Shown piece after piece: positions 1-9,250 of a stretch of DNA of 64,000 nucleotides. The translations under genes were made by a program, and so were the position numbers. Under the pieces are notes generated by a model. That model worked only from the letters and a program-made list of their open reading frames with translations. It was not told the origin of the DNA and ran no database searches. This DNA comes from Salinibacterium sp. SWN248 (GTDB taxonomy: Bacteria; Actinomycetota; Actinomycetes; Actinomycetales; Microbacteriaceae). The stretch covers positions 1,759,719 through 1,823,718 of the forward strand of contig NZ_JADYWW010000001.1 of NCBI RefSeq assembly GCF_015864575.1, written 5' to 3'. Every line of letters begins with the position of its first letter. Positions within the stretch are counted from its first letter, which is position 1.

Positions 1-2030
1 CGGAAAAGAGTCTTGTAGTCGGCGGATGCTCCAAAGTGATCGATCGAGATGCTGCGACCTGCGTCGCCAACGTACTCGCGCCATCCAGTGGATACTCCTG
101 CTTCAACCGATACGCGTGCACGCACAGTAGAAGGCAAAACGGACTCGCGGTATTCCGCGGTCTGCTCGGCGAACCACTCAAGGCTAGGAGCGGATACGAC
201 GCGCGCATTGATTCCGTCAGCCTTGAGCGTCTCGCGCGCTTCCACAGCGAGCTGCACTTCAGAACCGGTGGCAATCAGGATTACGTCCGGAGTTCCGTTC
301 GGCGCTTCAGCGAGCACGTAAGCTCCCTTGGCTACGTTCGCAGCGGAAGCGAAGGTCTCGCCAGACGCGTCGGCATCCCCACGATCGAATGTGGGCACGT
401 TTTGACGGGTGAGGGCGATACCCGCTGGGCCGTTACGACGCTCAAGGATGGTCTTCCATGCCCAGGCGGTCTCGTTGGCGTCGGCTGGGCGAACTACGTC
501 CATGCCAGGAATCATGCGCAAGCTAGCAAGCTGCTCGATCGGCTGGTGAGTAGGACCGTCTTCGCCGAGGGCGATCGAGTCGTGAGTCCAGACAAAGATC
601 GACGGCACACCCATGAGAGCGGCCAGTCGAACAGCAGGACGCATGTAGTCGCTGAAGATCAGGAACGTTCCGCCGAAAGCACGAGTGTTTCCGTGAAGAA
701 CGATGCCGTTGATAATCGCGCCCATGGCGTGCTCGCGGATACCGAAGTGGAGTACGCGGCCGTACTCGTTTCCGCTCCACTCGCCGGTGGAGTGCTCGCT
801 CGGCACGAAGGACTTCGCCCCGGCGATGGTGGTGAGGTTCGATTCGGCGAGGTCGGCAGAGCCACCCCACAGCTCGGGCATGATCGCACCAATGGCGCCG
901 AGTACCTTGCCGCTTGCCGCACGAGTCGAAACGTCTTTGCCTGCTTCGAACTGGGGGAGTGCTTCTTCGACGCCCTCAGGCAATGTACCAGACAGAACAC
1001 GGTCGAGCAGAGTCTTGCGCTCGGGGTTTGCCGCAGCCCACTTGTCGAAGGATTCTGTCCACTCAGCGCGCTGTTGCTTGCCGCGGTCAATTGCTTGACG
1101 CGTGTGAGAGATAACGTCGTCGTCGACGACAAAGCTCTGCTCGGGGTCAAAGCCGAGAGCCTTCTTAGTGCCAGCAAGTTCTTCAGCGCCCAGAGCAGAT
1201 CCGTGGATCTTTCCGGTGTTCTGCTTACTGGGGGCTGGCCAACCGATAATGGTGCGCAGGATAATGAGCGAAGGCTGGTCGGTGACGGCCTTGGCGTCTT
1301 CGATCGCGGCGTTGAGCGCCTCGACGTCTTCGACGTATTCGCCGGTCTTCTTCCAGTCAACGACCTGTACGTGCCAGTTGTAGGCCTCGTAGCGCATCTT
1401 CACGTCTTCGGTGAAGGCGATGTTGGTGTCGTCTTCAATAGAGATCTGGTTGCTGTCGTAGATCGCAATGAGGTTGCCGAGCTTCTGGTGACCCGCGAGG
1501 GACGAAGCTTCTGCTGATACGCCTTCTTGAAGGTCGCCATCACCGGCAATGACATAGACGAAGTGATCGAAGGGGCTCGTGCCTGCTTCAGCCTCAGGGT
1601 CAAACAGTCCACGCTCGTACCGTGCTGCGTAAGCGAAGCCGACAGACGATGCGATTCCTTGCCCGAGAGGGCCCGTGGTGATTTCTACACCCTTGGTGTG
1701 GCCGTACTCTGGGTGCCCCGGAGTGAGCGAGCCCCACGTGCGCAGAGCCTTGAGGTCGTCGAGCTCCAGCCCGTAACCGGCAAGGTACAACTGAACGTAC
1801 TGAGTCAATGAGCTGTGGCCCACCGAGAGAATGAAACGGTCGCGACCAATCCACTGATCGTCGCTTGGATCACGACGCATCACCTTCTGAAAGAGCAAGT
1901 ACGCTGCAGGCGCCAAACTCATCGCGGTACCGGGGTGACCGTTACCTACCTTCTCAACAGCATCTGCCGCCAGAATTCGAGCGGTGTCTACCGCTTTGTT
2001 GTCGATGTGATCCCATTGAAAAGCTGCCAT
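1..2030 (-). CDS. tkt: Transketolase (3' end cut by window edge)
   Basis: Thiamine-diphosphate enzyme of the pentose phosphate pathway that moves two-carbon ketol units between sugar phosphates in the cytoplasm. Read on the minus strand from ATG at 2030, the frame stays open for about 676 codons to base 1. Family motifs appear in order: GNGHPG near the N-terminus, the ThDP-binding GDGDLQEG, and [10 protein letters not shown] in the pyrimidine-binding domain. Transketolases are about 700 residues, so roughly 20 to 25 C-terminal residues lie outside. The gene diverges from ctaB, a common actinobacterial arrangement. A TATACT -10 candidate at 2189-2184 implies a leader of about 145 nt containing a hairpin at 2059-2083. 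Confidence 0.95.
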   Translation of the reverse strand, partial: MAAFQWDHIDNKAVDTARILAADAVEKVGNGHPGTAMSLAPAAYLLFQKVMRRDPSDDQWIGRDRFILSVGHSSLTQYVQLYLAGYGLELDDLKALRTWGSLTPGHPEYGHTKGVEITTGPLGQGIASSVGFAYAARYERGLFDPEAEAGTSPFDHFVYVIAGDGDLQEGVSAEASSLAGHQKLGNLIAIYDSNQISIEDDTNIAFTEDVKMRYEAYNWHVQVVDWKKTGEYVEDVEALNAAIEDAKAVTDQPSLIILRTIIGWPAPSKQNTGKIHGSALGAEELAGTKKALGFDPEQSFVVDDDVISHTRQAIDRGKQQRAEWTESFDKWAAANPERKTLLDRVLSGTLPEGVEEALPQFEAGKDVSTRAASGKVLGAIGAIMPELWGGSADLAESNLTTIAGAKSFVPSEHSTGEWSGNEYGRVLHFGIREHAMGAIINGIVLHGNTRAFGGTFLIFSDYMRPAVRLAALMGVPSIFVWTHDSIALGEDGPTHQPIEQLASLRMIPGMDVVRPADANETAWAWKTILERRNGPAGIALTRQNVPTFDRGDADASGETFASAANVAKGAYVLAEAPNGTPDVILIATGSEVQLAVEARETLKADGINARVVSAPSLEWFAEQTAEYRESVLPSTVRARVSVEAGVSTGWREYVGDAGRSISIDHFGASADYKTLF

Positions 2031-2058
2031 GAGAATAATGACCCTTCTGCAAGCGAAG

Positions 2059-2083
2059 TGCCTAGCCAGAAATGGCTACGGCA
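2059..2083 (-). other. Hairpin in the tkt 5' leader
   Basis: TAGCCA and TGGCTA arms (2063-2068, 2073-2078) flank a four-base loop. TGCC/GGCA extends the stem outward with one bulged base. It would sit about 28 nt before the tkt start in its mRNA. No run of T follows on the minus strand, so it is not an obvious attenuator; its role is unknown. Confidence 0.4.
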
Positions 2084-2183
2084 CGTGAACGACCCGCCAC
2101 ACGCCTTCGTTGGCTCGGTCAGTGGTTTTGCCGCAGCGCACTGGTGGTGCGCGTGAGCATGCCACCGACAGGCGGGCACCCCA

Positions 2184-2189
2184 AGTATA
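2184..2189 (-). promoter_or_regulatory. Candidate tkt -10 element
   Basis: TATACT read on the minus strand is close to the TATAAT consensus and is the best -10 in the 235-bp tkt/ctaB intergenic region. No clear -35 partner is visible. The implied transcript has a leader of about 145 nt. Confidence 0.45.
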
Positions 2190-2265
2190 GGGAACCCAGT
2201 ACATGATCGCTCCCTCGCTACGGCGACGGTCAGCAGTTTTTGTTATGCGGTTTAGAATCGTAGAT

Positions 2266-3186
2266 ATGGATGTCACTTTAGAAGCCCCCACGCAGCAGCA
2301 ACGCATTGGCATCCTTCGCAAGATTCGCGCCTATGTTGCGCTCACCAAACCGCGGGTCATCGAGCTTCTGCTCGTCACCACCGTGCCCGTTATGGTCCTC
2401 GCCGCTGGCGGAATCCCTAGTCTGTGGCTGGTATTGGCTACTTTGGTCGGCGGAATTCTCAGCGCATCCTCGGCCAACGCCTTCAATTGCTACATTGACC
2501 GCGATATCGACCGAGTGATGGCCCGCACCAAGAACCGACCTCTCGTGACAGGTGAGCTCAGCGACCGCGAGGCTCTCTTGTTCGCGTGGATCAGCGGAGT
2601 TGGTTCGGTTGTGTGGCTCGGGTTGCTCACGAACTGGCTTGCAGCAGCGCTGTCGCTGTTCGCGATCCTCTTCTACGTTTTCATTTACACGCTTCTTTTG
2701 AAGCGTCGTACACCCCAGAACATCATTTGGGGTGGCATCGCCGGTTGCATGCCCGTGCTTATTGGGTGGGCTGCCGTCACCAACGATCTCTCGTGGGCAG
2801 CGTGGATCTTGTTCGCCGTTGTCTTCCTTTGGACGCCTCCGCACTACTGGCCGTTGTCAATGAAGTACCGGGCTGAGTACCAATCTGTTGGCGTTCCCAT
2901 GCTCGCTGTCGTTCGTGGCCGCGCCGCTGTCGGCCTTCAGGTGATCTTGTATGCCTGGGCAACCGTCGCGTGCTCGTTGCTTCTTGTACCGGTTGCTGAC
3001 ATGGGCATCGTATACACGCTCGTTGCGAGCCTGAGCGGCGCTTGGTTCATTATCGAATCTCACCGTTTGTACTCGACGGCGATCCGTCATGGAGACGTCA
3101 AAGCTATGCGCGTATTCCACAGCTCGATCAGCTATCTGACGCTCGTATTCCTCGCGGTGGGCATCGACCCGCTGCTGCCGTTCTAG
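2266..3186 (+). CDS. ctaB: Protoheme IX farnesyltransferase (heme O synthase)
   Basis: Integral membrane prenyltransferase that adds a farnesyl group to heme B, giving heme O for cytochrome oxidase. The 306-residue protein has the UbiA-family motif N74-x3-D78-x3-D82 for Mg-diphosphate binding, followed by ARTKNRPL, and many hydrophobic segments. I chose ATG 2266 rather than upstream starts because TAGAAT at 2253-2258 lies 7 bases before it, so the mRNA is probably leaderless. It is convergent with ctaA, which performs the next step (heme O to heme A), with only 33 bp between the stop codons. Confidence 0.95.
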   Translation: MDVTLEAPTQQQRIGILRKIRAYVALTKPRVIELLLVTTVPVMVLAAGGIPSLWLVLATLVGGILSASSANAFNCYIDRDIDRVMARTKNRPLVTGELSDREALLFAWISGVGSVVWLGLLTNWLAAALSLFAILFYVFIYTLLLKRRTPQNIIWGGIAGCMPVLIGWAAVTNDLSWAAWILFAVVFLWTPPHYWPLSMKYRAEYQSVGVPMLAVVRGRAAVGLQVILYAWATVACSLLLVPVADMGIVYTLVASLSGAWFIIESHRLYSTAIRHGDVKAMRVFHSSISYLTLVFLAVGIDPLLPF

Positions 3187-3219
3187 CAGACACAGCAACA
3201 CCGGGTCGCACCTCGCGGG

Positions 3220-4155
3220 CTACGTTGTGGCGAACGACTTCTCGTCGGCTGCCGCTCGCTGCGTAACGCTGGGGCGCAGCGAGAGCACTACGGCCGTCAT
3301 AGCGGCCGCAATTGCACAAGCAATAACCATGTGGCTACCGACCAGAAGGATCGGCAGTCCACTACGCGACTGAATGATTCCGATTGTGGCCTGAACGACT
3401 TCGAGCACGAGCAGAATCACTGCGAAGTCAAGGATTCGACGGTGGCCGCCCTTGGCGAGCAGAATCACCAACGCGAGAGTCGTGGCGAGAAGCACATAGC
3501 CCGGCCAGCTGTGGACGTGTTGCAGGATGCCCGCATCCAAACCATTGCGCGCCGTGCCATCGTCGCCCGCGTGCGGACCAGCACCGGTCGTGAGAATACC
3601 GGCAACGATCGTCAACGCGACGAAGAGGCTCGTCACATGGGTCACGATCGTGACGGGGCGCGACACTTCACTCTGGGTCCCACGAAGCCCGGTCCAGACT
3701 CGATAGACGAGGGCCGCGCTCACCGCGACAAGGATCGCTGAGATCGCGTAGTGGACGCCTACGATGCTGGGGTCGAGCTGAACGCGCACGGAAAGCCCAC
3801 CGATGAGTCCCTGGAGAACGGTGCCGCCGAGGATCAGAAGAGCGAGCGACATCAGGTCGCGACGTTCACGGCGGATTCGCAGGACCATAAGAACCATCAG
3901 GATGGCGACGAACCCCACGATGATCGATAGCAGTCGATTGCCGAATTCGATAGCGCCGTGCAGCCCCATCTCCGGGGTTGCCACGAGAGATGCGTCGGTG
4001 CACAGCGGCCAAGTAGGGCAACCGAGGCCAGAACCAGTCAATCGAACGGCCCCGCCCGTCGCCACAATCAGTATTTGGATGACTAGCGTCGCCACTGCAA
4101 AAATTCTCACTCGAGCGTCTACAGATTGGGGCAATCGTGCGATGACGGCGTTCAC
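3220..4155 (-). CDS. ctaA: Heme A synthase
   Basis: Membrane protein that oxidises the heme O methyl group to the formyl group of heme A. The 311-residue product shows hydrophobic helices, the cysteine pair C46/C52 in GCPTWPLC, and the HxxxE heme-ligand signature H66-E70 (HGAIE), all typical of the Gram-positive type. The start is GTG 4155, because AGGAGG (4168-4163) lies 7 bases upstream; the frame could also start at ATG 4221 but without such a site. It shares the 245-bp upstream region with sufB, which is transcribed divergently. Its substrate comes from the neighbouring ctaB product. Confidence 0.94.
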   Translation of the reverse strand: MNAVIARLPQSVDARVRIFAVATLVIQILIVATGGAVRLTGSGLGCPTWPLCTDASLVATPEMGLHGAIEFGNRLLSIIVGFVAILMVLMVLRIRRERRDLMSLALLILGGTVLQGLIGGLSVRVQLDPSIVGVHYAISAILVAVSAALVYRVWTGLRGTQSEVSRPVTIVTHVTSLFVALTIVAGILTTGAGPHAGDDGTARNGLDAGILQHVHSWPGYVLLATTLALVILLAKGGHRRILDFAVILLVLEVVQATIGIIQSRSGLPILLVGSHMVIACAIAAAMTAVVLSLRPSVTQRAAADEKSFATT

Positions 4156-4320
4156 GGCCGTACCTCCTGTTATTTCGGGCTTCTGCCTGTAGAATGGATT
4201 GCGTTCAGGAACACAGCCCACGCCGGGAAGTCAATGTTGACAGCGAGAGAATCTTTCGCTCGTCCTGTTTCAGTCTAAGTTCGCCCGCGCAGTGTTGTGA
4301 CACAGCGCATGCGGCCCCAC

Positions 4321-4327
4321 TAAATAT
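4321..4327 (+). promoter_or_regulatory. AT-rich candidate -10 in the ctaA/sufB intergenic region
   Basis: TAAATAT is the most AT-rich patch of the 245-bp region between ctaA and sufB. A TTGTGA at 4295-4300 lies upstream, but the spacing of about 20 is long. The region also holds GTGTTGTGACAC (4293-4304), a short inverted repeat that could be an operator. No Fe-S regulator gene (sufR) is present in the window. Confidence 0.25.
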
Positions 4328-4400
4328 TCCCGGCAAAGTGCTGTGCGAAGGAATGCCAACGCAGCCACCTTGGTTGATAGGGGCAGGAAAAGAGGTACCA

Positions 4401-5819
4401 ATGTCCGACGTGCTGATCGATCGTCCGGAACTCAATGGCATGGGCCAGTATGAGTTTGGCTGGGCTGACTCCGACGTTGCGGGAGCCTCTGCGCGACGGG
4501 GCATCAACGAAGAGGTCGTTCGCGACATCTCTACGCTTAAAAACGAGCCTGAATCTATGCTCAAATTGCGGCTCAAGGGCCTTGAGCTCTTCGGTCGCAA
4601 ACCGATGCCGAAGTGGGGCGCCGACTTGTCGGGCATCGACTTCGACAACATCAAATACTTTGTGCGCTCCACTGAAAAGCAGGCGCAGACGTGGGAGGAC
4701 CTCCCCGCAGATATTCGCGATACTTACGAGAAGCTGGGTATTCCGGAGGCAGAGCGCAACCGTCTGGTTTCGGGAGTTGCTGCACAGTATGAGTCCGAGG
4801 TTGTTTTCCACTCGATCAACGCCGAGCTTGAAGCCAAGGGCGTCATCTTCATGGACACTGACACGGCGCTGCGCGAGCACCCCGAGTTCTTTGACGAGTA
4901 CTTCGGCACGGTAATCCCCGCCGGCGACAACAAGTTCGCTGCGCTGAACACCGCCGTGTGGTCGGGTGGTTCCTTCGTTTACGTGCCCAAGGGCGTCCAC
5001 GTTGAGATCCCGCTTCAGGCCTACTTCCGTATCAACACGGAGAACATGGGCCAGTTCGAGCGCACGCTGATCATCGCTGATGAAGGTTCGTACGTTCACT
5101 ATATTGAGGGCTGCACGGCTCCGATCTACAAGTCGGACTCGCTTCACTCGGCCGTCGTTGAGATCATCGTGAAGAAGGACGCTCGCGTTCGTTACACGAC
5201 GATTCAAAACTGGTCAAACAACGTGTACAACCTCGTCACCAAGCGCGCTATCGCTCACGAAGGCGCAACCATGGAGTGGATCGATGGCAACATCGGTTCC
5301 AAGGTCACGATGAAGTACCCATCGATCTACCTGGTGGGGGAGCACGCCAAGGGCGAAACCCTTTCGGTTGCCTTCGCCGGCCCCGGTCAGCACCAAGACG
5401 CCGGAGCCAAAATGATCCACATGGCGCCGTACACGACCTCCTCGATCGTCTCGAAGTCTGTGGCGCGTGGTGGCGGTCGTGCCGGTTATCGCGGTGAAGT
5501 CCGCGTTGACGAAAAGGCTCATCACTCGGCAAACACCGTTCGCTGCGATGCCCTATTGGTCGACACTATTTCGCGCTCCGATACCTATCCGTCGATTGAC
5601 ATCCGAGTGGATGACGTTCAGCTTGGCCACGAAGCAACCGTTTCGAAAGTCAGCGCCGAACAGCTCTTCTATCTCCAGTCGCGCGGCATGGAAGAAGATG
5701 AGGCGATGGCGATGATCGTGCGTGGCTTCATCGAACCCATCGCGCGCGAACTGCCCATGGAGTACGCCTTCGAACTCAATAAGCTCATTGAACTGAGCAT
5801 GGAAGGATCCGTCGGCTAA
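4401..5819 (+). CDS. sufB: Fe-S cluster scaffold SufB
   Basis: Scaffold subunit of the cytoplasmic SufBCD complex, where Fe-S clusters are assembled from desulfurase-derived sulfur. The 472-residue frame from ATG 4401 (preceded by AAAAGAGG) is full length and shows the SufB core, including the FVYVPKGVH segment and the conserved C-terminal beta-helix region ending ...[14 protein letters not shown]. The longer open frame upstream to 4194 has no family similarity, so I excluded it. This is the first gene of a five-gene operon; its TAA (5817-5819) directly abuts the sufD ATG at 5820. Confidence 0.96.
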   Translation: MSDVLIDRPELNGMGQYEFGWADSDVAGASARRGINEEVVRDISTLKNEPESMLKLRLKGLELFGRKPMPKWGADLSGIDFDNIKYFVRSTEKQAQTWEDLPADIRDTYEKLGIPEAERNRLVSGVAAQYESEVVFHSINAELEAKGVIFMDTDTALREHPEFFDEYFGTVIPAGDNKFAALNTAVWSGGSFVYVPKGVHVEIPLQAYFRINTENMGQFERTLIIADEGSYVHYIEGCTAPIYKSDSLHSAVVEIIVKKDARVRYTTIQNWSNNVYNLVTKRAIAHEGATMEWIDGNIGSKVTMKYPSIYLVGEHAKGETLSVAFAGPGQHQDAGAKMIHMAPYTTSSIVSKSVARGGGRAGYRGEVRVDEKAHHSANTVRCDALLVDTISRSDTYPSIDIRVDDVQLGHEATVSKVSAEQLFYLQSRGMEEDEAMAMIVRGFIEPIARELPMEYAFELNKLIELSMEGSVG

Positions 5820-7007
5820 ATGACCGTCGTTACACCAGAACAGCACGGACTCACGGCTCACAGCGACGGTGGATGGGACGCAAGCGAAAAAGGCTTCGTT
5901 CCCGTTCAGACTCGCTCAGCACGCCCTCAGTCTTTCGAACACACCGATTTCGCTCCCGTCAACGGGCTAGAAGCGGAGTGGAAGCTCACGCCAGTGAAGC
6001 TCATCAAACCGCTCCTTGACGACGCACTTGACGGCGCTCCCTACGCGATCGACACCGAGGCCCCTGAGGGCATCAGTGTCGAGTGGGTAGCGCGTGACGA
6101 CTCGCGCATTGCTTCGGCAGGCGCGCCAGAAGAGCGTGCCTCCGCCAATGCGTGGACCAACTTCGAGCAGGCCCTCGCCATCACCATTACGGGCGAAGAG
6201 CACTCAACCGTGCGAATCTCTCGCGCAGAGTTGGGCAGCACTGCACGCGCCGGCCACATCGTGATTACCGCGCGCCCACACAGCAACGGCACCGTCATTG
6301 TGGAGTCCACTGGCTCCGCACTTCTCAGCGAGAACGTTGAGGTCGTTGTTGAAGAAGGCGCAACGCTGAACTTTGTCAGTGTTCAGGACTGGGCAGACGA
6401 CGCCATCCATCTCGCGAGTCATTTCGTACAGGTCGGACGCTCAGCCACGCTCAAGCACACGATCGTGTCGCTTGGTGGCAAGGTCGTTCGCGTCAACCCG
6501 TCGGTGCACTTGTCAGGCGAAGGCGCCGACGGCGAACTCTACGGTCTCTATTTTGCGGATGCGGGACAGCATCTAGAACAGCGTGTATACCTTCACCATG
6601 AAGCGGCCCAGACTCGCGGCCGCGTCAGCTACAAGGGTGCACTTCAGGGCACTGGAGCACGCACCGTGTGGGTCGGAGACGTCCTCATCGGCCCTCACGC
6701 TGCCGGCACCGATAGCTACGAACAGAACCGCAACCTCGTTTTGACCGAGGGAACGCGCGCCGACTCGATCCCGAACCTTGAGATTGAGACTGGCGACATC
6801 CAGGGTGCCGGCCACGCTAGCGCAACCGGCCGTTTCGACGATGAGCAGTTGTTCTACCTGCAGGCTCGCGGTATCTCCGAGTCAGAAGCACGACGTCTGG
6901 TAGTGATCGGCTTCCTCTCTGAGATCGTTCAGAAGGTCGGCGATGAGCAGCTCGAAGCCCGCCTTCACACCGCCATTGAGGCGGAGCTGGAAGGAACCAT
7001 CTCGTGA
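5820..7007 (+). CDS. sufD: Fe-S assembly protein SufD
   Basis: Paralogue and partner of SufB in the SufBC2D complex, needed for iron acquisition by the scaffold. It is 395 residues, with a variable N-terminal part and the conserved SufBD C-terminal domain. The GHASATGRFDDEQLFYLQ stretch parallels [18 protein letters not shown] in SufB. It begins immediately after the sufB stop without its own spacer, so translational coupling is likely, and its TGA overlaps the GTG of the Rieske gene by 4 bases. Confidence 0.95.
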   Translation: MTVVTPEQHGLTAHSDGGWDASEKGFVPVQTRSARPQSFEHTDFAPVNGLEAEWKLTPVKLIKPLLDDALDGAPYAIDTEAPEGISVEWVARDDSRIASAGAPEERASANAWTNFEQALAITITGEEHSTVRISRAELGSTARAGHIVITARPHSNGTVIVESTGSALLSENVEVVVEEGATLNFVSVQDWADDAIHLASHFVQVGRSATLKHTIVSLGGKVVRVNPSVHLSGEGADGELYGLYFADAGQHLEQRVYLHHEAAQTRGRVSYKGALQGTGARTVWVGDVLIGPHAAGTDSYEQNRNLVLTEGTRADSIPNLEIETGDIQGAGHASATGRFDDEQLFYLQARGISESEARRLVVIGFLSEIVQKVGDEQLEARLHTAIEAELEGTIS

Positions 7008-7339
7008 CCGCTCAGCGCGTGTGTGGCGTCGACGAACTCGAACCCAACAAGGCCTACCGCGTAGAGCTTGAGGGCACACCAATCTGTGTCGTAAAAGACT
7101 CTGCCGGCAAGGTCCATGCCATTGGCGATACGTGCACTCACGGCGACATTTCGCTTGCGGAAGGTTTCGTCGAAGACGGAGCCATCGAGTGCTGGGCCCA
7201 CGGCTCACTCTTTTCGCTCGACACCGGTAAGCCGTTGAGCTTGCCCGCCTATGAACCTGTACCGGTCTTTGTAGTGAAGATCGACGACGACGGAGGGGTC
7301 CACATCGACCCCGAGGACACCGTCGCCATCGAGAGCTAA
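7004..7339 (+). CDS. Rieske [2Fe-2S] ferredoxin-like protein of the suf operon
   Basis: Small soluble Rieske protein of 111 residues. The cluster motif is C44-T-H46 ... C63-W-A-H66, with normal spacing for the non-heme dioxygenase ferredoxin subgroup. It begins with GTG 7004, overlapping the sufD stop. A Rieske gene between sufD and sufC recurs in actinobacterial suf operons. Its exact role is not settled: it may donate electrons during cluster assembly or be an early client of the machinery. There is no dioxygenase subunit nearby, which argues against a catabolic role. Confidence 0.9.
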   Translation: MTAQRVCGVDELEPNKAYRVELEGTPICVVKDSAGKVHAIGDTCTHGDISLAEGFVEDGAIECWAHGSLFSLDTGKPLSLPAYEPVPVFVVKIDDDGGVHIDPEDTVAIES

Positions 7340-7374
7340 TAGCTCTCCATACGAGACCATTAAGGAAAGAAATA

Positions 7375-8139
7375 ATGTCAGTACTGTCAGTCAAAGACCT
7401 GCACGTCAGCGTCGAAACCGAGCAGGGCACGAAGCAGATCCTCAAGGGCGTCAATCTTGAGATCAAGCAGGGCGAAACTCACGCCATCATGGGTCCTAAC
7501 GGTTCGGGCAAGTCCACGCTTGCCTACACAATTGCGGGTCACCCCAAGTACCACGTCGAAAGCGGTTCCATCACGCTCGATGGTGTTGAGGTGCTCGACA
7601 TGAGCATCGACGAGCGCGCTCGCGCGGGTCTCTTCCTCGCGATGCAGTACCCGGTTGAGATTCCCGGTGTCAAGGTCGCTGACTTCTTGCGCACGGCGAA
7701 GACCGCTCTTGCTGGCGAAGCTCCGGCGCTTCGCCCGTGGATCAAGGAAGTCAACGGTGCGATGAAGGCACTGCGTATGGACAAGGCGTTCTCCGACCGT
7801 AATGTCAACGAAGGCTTCTCCGGTGGCGAGAAGAAGCGCAACGAAATCCTCCAGCTTGAACTGCTCAAGCCAGGCTTCGCGATTCTCGACGAGACAGACT
7901 CCGGCCTTGACGTCGACGCCCTCAAGATTGTGTCCGAGGGTGTCAACCGCGCGCAGGAAGCAACAGGTCTCGGGCTGCTGCTGATCACTCACTACACGCG
8001 CATTCTTCGGTACATCAAGCCCGACTTCGTTCACGTCTTTGTTGATGGTCGTGTTGCTGAACAGGGCGGACCCGAGCTTGCAGATCGCCTTGAAAACGAA
8101 GGTTATGATCGATTTTTGACCGACACGAGCGTAGCGTAG
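7375..8139 (+). CDS. sufC: Fe-S assembly ATPase SufC
   Basis: ABC-type ATPase of the SufBCD complex; ATP hydrolysis drives the conformational change that exposes the SufB/SufD interface. The 254-residue protein carries Walker A GPNGSGKST (40-48), the signature FSGGEKKRNE (from 148) and Walker B with ILDETDSGLD (about 170-179). The DETDSGLD variant is characteristic of SufC as opposed to transporter ATPases. AAGGAAAG lies just upstream of ATG 7375. Confidence 0.96.
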   Translation: MSVLSVKDLHVSVETEQGTKQILKGVNLEIKQGETHAIMGPNGSGKSTLAYTIAGHPKYHVESGSITLDGVEVLDMSIDERARAGLFLAMQYPVEIPGVKVADFLRTAKTALAGEAPALRPWIKEVNGAMKALRMDKAFSDRNVNEGFSGGEKKRNEILQLELLKPGFAILDETDSGLDVDALKIVSEGVNRAQEATGLGLLLITHYTRILRYIKPDFVHVFVDGRVAEQGGPELADRLENEGYDRFLTDTSVA

Positions 8140-8143
8140 GCGT

Positions 8144-8473
8144 ATGTCTACTGTTTTGGCGCCCGCCCTTTTCGACGAGGTTGAAGAGGCTCTCAAAGAT
8201 GTTGTAGACCCTGAGCTTGGGGTCAACATTGTTGACCTCGGACTCATCTACGACCTCAGCTGGGATCCCGAGAACAACGCACTGATCATCAGCATGACGC
8301 TTACGTCCGCGGGTTGCCCGTTGACCGACGTTATCGAAGAGCAGATTGCGCAGTCGCTCGACAATGTCGTAGAGGCATTTCGGATCAACTGGGTCTGGAT
8401 GCCCCCGTGGGGTCCAGAGAAGATTACTGACGATGGTCGCGACATGATGCGGGCTCTCGGCTTCTCGATCTAA
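8144..8473 (+). CDS. sufT: SufT-type metal-sulfur cluster assembly factor (DUF59/MIP18)
   Basis: A 109-residue DUF59 protein implicated in maturation of Fe-S proteins. Hallmarks are the N-terminal DPELGVNIVDLGLIY and the conserved cysteine in MTLTSAGCPLTD. It starts 4 bases after the sufC stop and ends the suf operon. The cysteine desulfurase SufS and the sulfur carrier SufU, usually placed between sufC and sufT in Gram-positive operons, are absent here. Confidence 0.92.
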   Translation: MSTVLAPALFDEVEEALKDVVDPELGVNIVDLGLIYDLSWDPENNALIISMTLTSAGCPLTDVIEEQIAQSLDNVVEAFRINWVWMPPWGPEKITDDGRDMMRALGFSI

Positions 8474-8508
8474 CGTAGGTTTCTGCGCCTCGCAGATCCC
8501 GGAGCTTG

Positions 8509-9129
8509 TTAGTTGGGCTCTGCAGCACGGTCATCGTGCTGCAGGGCTTTTCTCCACGCGTAGGAGAGCACCGTCGCAGCGAGGATCACTTTGATTGCTG
8601 CGCCAACCAGAAACGGTGTGATGCCGACATCGAAGAGGTCCAGCACGGTGTACTCGCGGCCTAGACCGGTCAACGCCCGTGCCAATCCCAGCAGTCCCAT
8701 TGCGTAAATGGCCGCCGTTCCCAGAGTTGCGGCTGCTGTTGTCTTCCAGAACGTTCGATCCCAGCGCCGCTCGGCAAGCGCGCCCATCAGCCAGGCGCCA
8801 ACGATGTAACCAATGATGTAGCCGCCTCCGGTGCCCGTCAGTACGTCAAGCCCTCCGCCAGCGTCACTAAAAACCGGGAGCCCCAGCGCGCCAAGCACGG
8901 CGTAGAGCACCATCGCCAGGGCTGCCCGAGTTGCCCCCAATGAGAGTCCTACGATCATGACGGCGAGTGTCTGACCGGTAATCGGAACTGGGTACAGAGG
9001 AATCACGAACTGCGCAGCCAGCGCAGTGAGCCCCGCTCCAGCCACAACGTAGATGACGCTCGCCGCCCAATTCGGCCCGAAGATGAGATCAACAATAGTT
9101 GGCTTGAACAATCGAGTAGCGATGCTCAC
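8509..9129 (-). CDS. bioY: Biotin transporter BioY
   Basis: Substrate-binding membrane subunit of an ECF-type biotin transporter. The 206-residue protein is mostly hydrophobic and carries the conserved PVPITGQTLAVM segment and the GGGYIIGYIVGAWLMG helix typical of BioY. It starts at GTG 9129. No bioM/bioN (ATPase and T component) genes are nearby, so it must work alone, as some BioY proteins do, or share a general ECF module encoded elsewhere. It is convergent with sufT. Confidence 0.93.
   Translation of the reverse strand: MSIATRLFKPTIVDLIFGPNWAASVIYVVAGAGLTALAAQFVIPLYPVPITGQTLAVMIVGLSLGATRAALAMVLYAVLGALGLPVFSDAGGGLDVLTGTGGGYIIGYIVGAWLMGALAERRWDRTFWKTTAAATLGTAAIYAMGLLGLARALTGLGREYTVLDLFDVGITPFLVGAAIKVILAATVLSYAWRKALQHDDRAAEPN
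8516..8548 (+). terminator. suf operon terminator, overlapping the 3' coding end of bioY
   Basis: CTGCAGCACG (8520-8529) and CGTGCTGCAG (8535-8544) form a 10-bp perfect stem with a 5-base loop, extended outward by further pairs including G-U. GCTTTT follows on the plus strand. It lies inside the last codons of the convergent bioY gene. Confidence 0.7.
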
Positions 9130-9250
9130 GATGGCAGCCTCTTGCCTCTCTAATCTCCGAACTGCACTGCGCAGTGGATGGTAGGAAGTAGACTAGTTGG
9201 TTGGTGCTGTCGCCCACTAACCCCAACCCCCAAGATTTGGACGTTTTGCC

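Noticed and set aside
36-1517. 493-codon open frame on the plus strand
   Set aside because: It is the antisense of tkt, which has full transketolase motifs on the minus strand; the plus-strand frame shows no family similarity.
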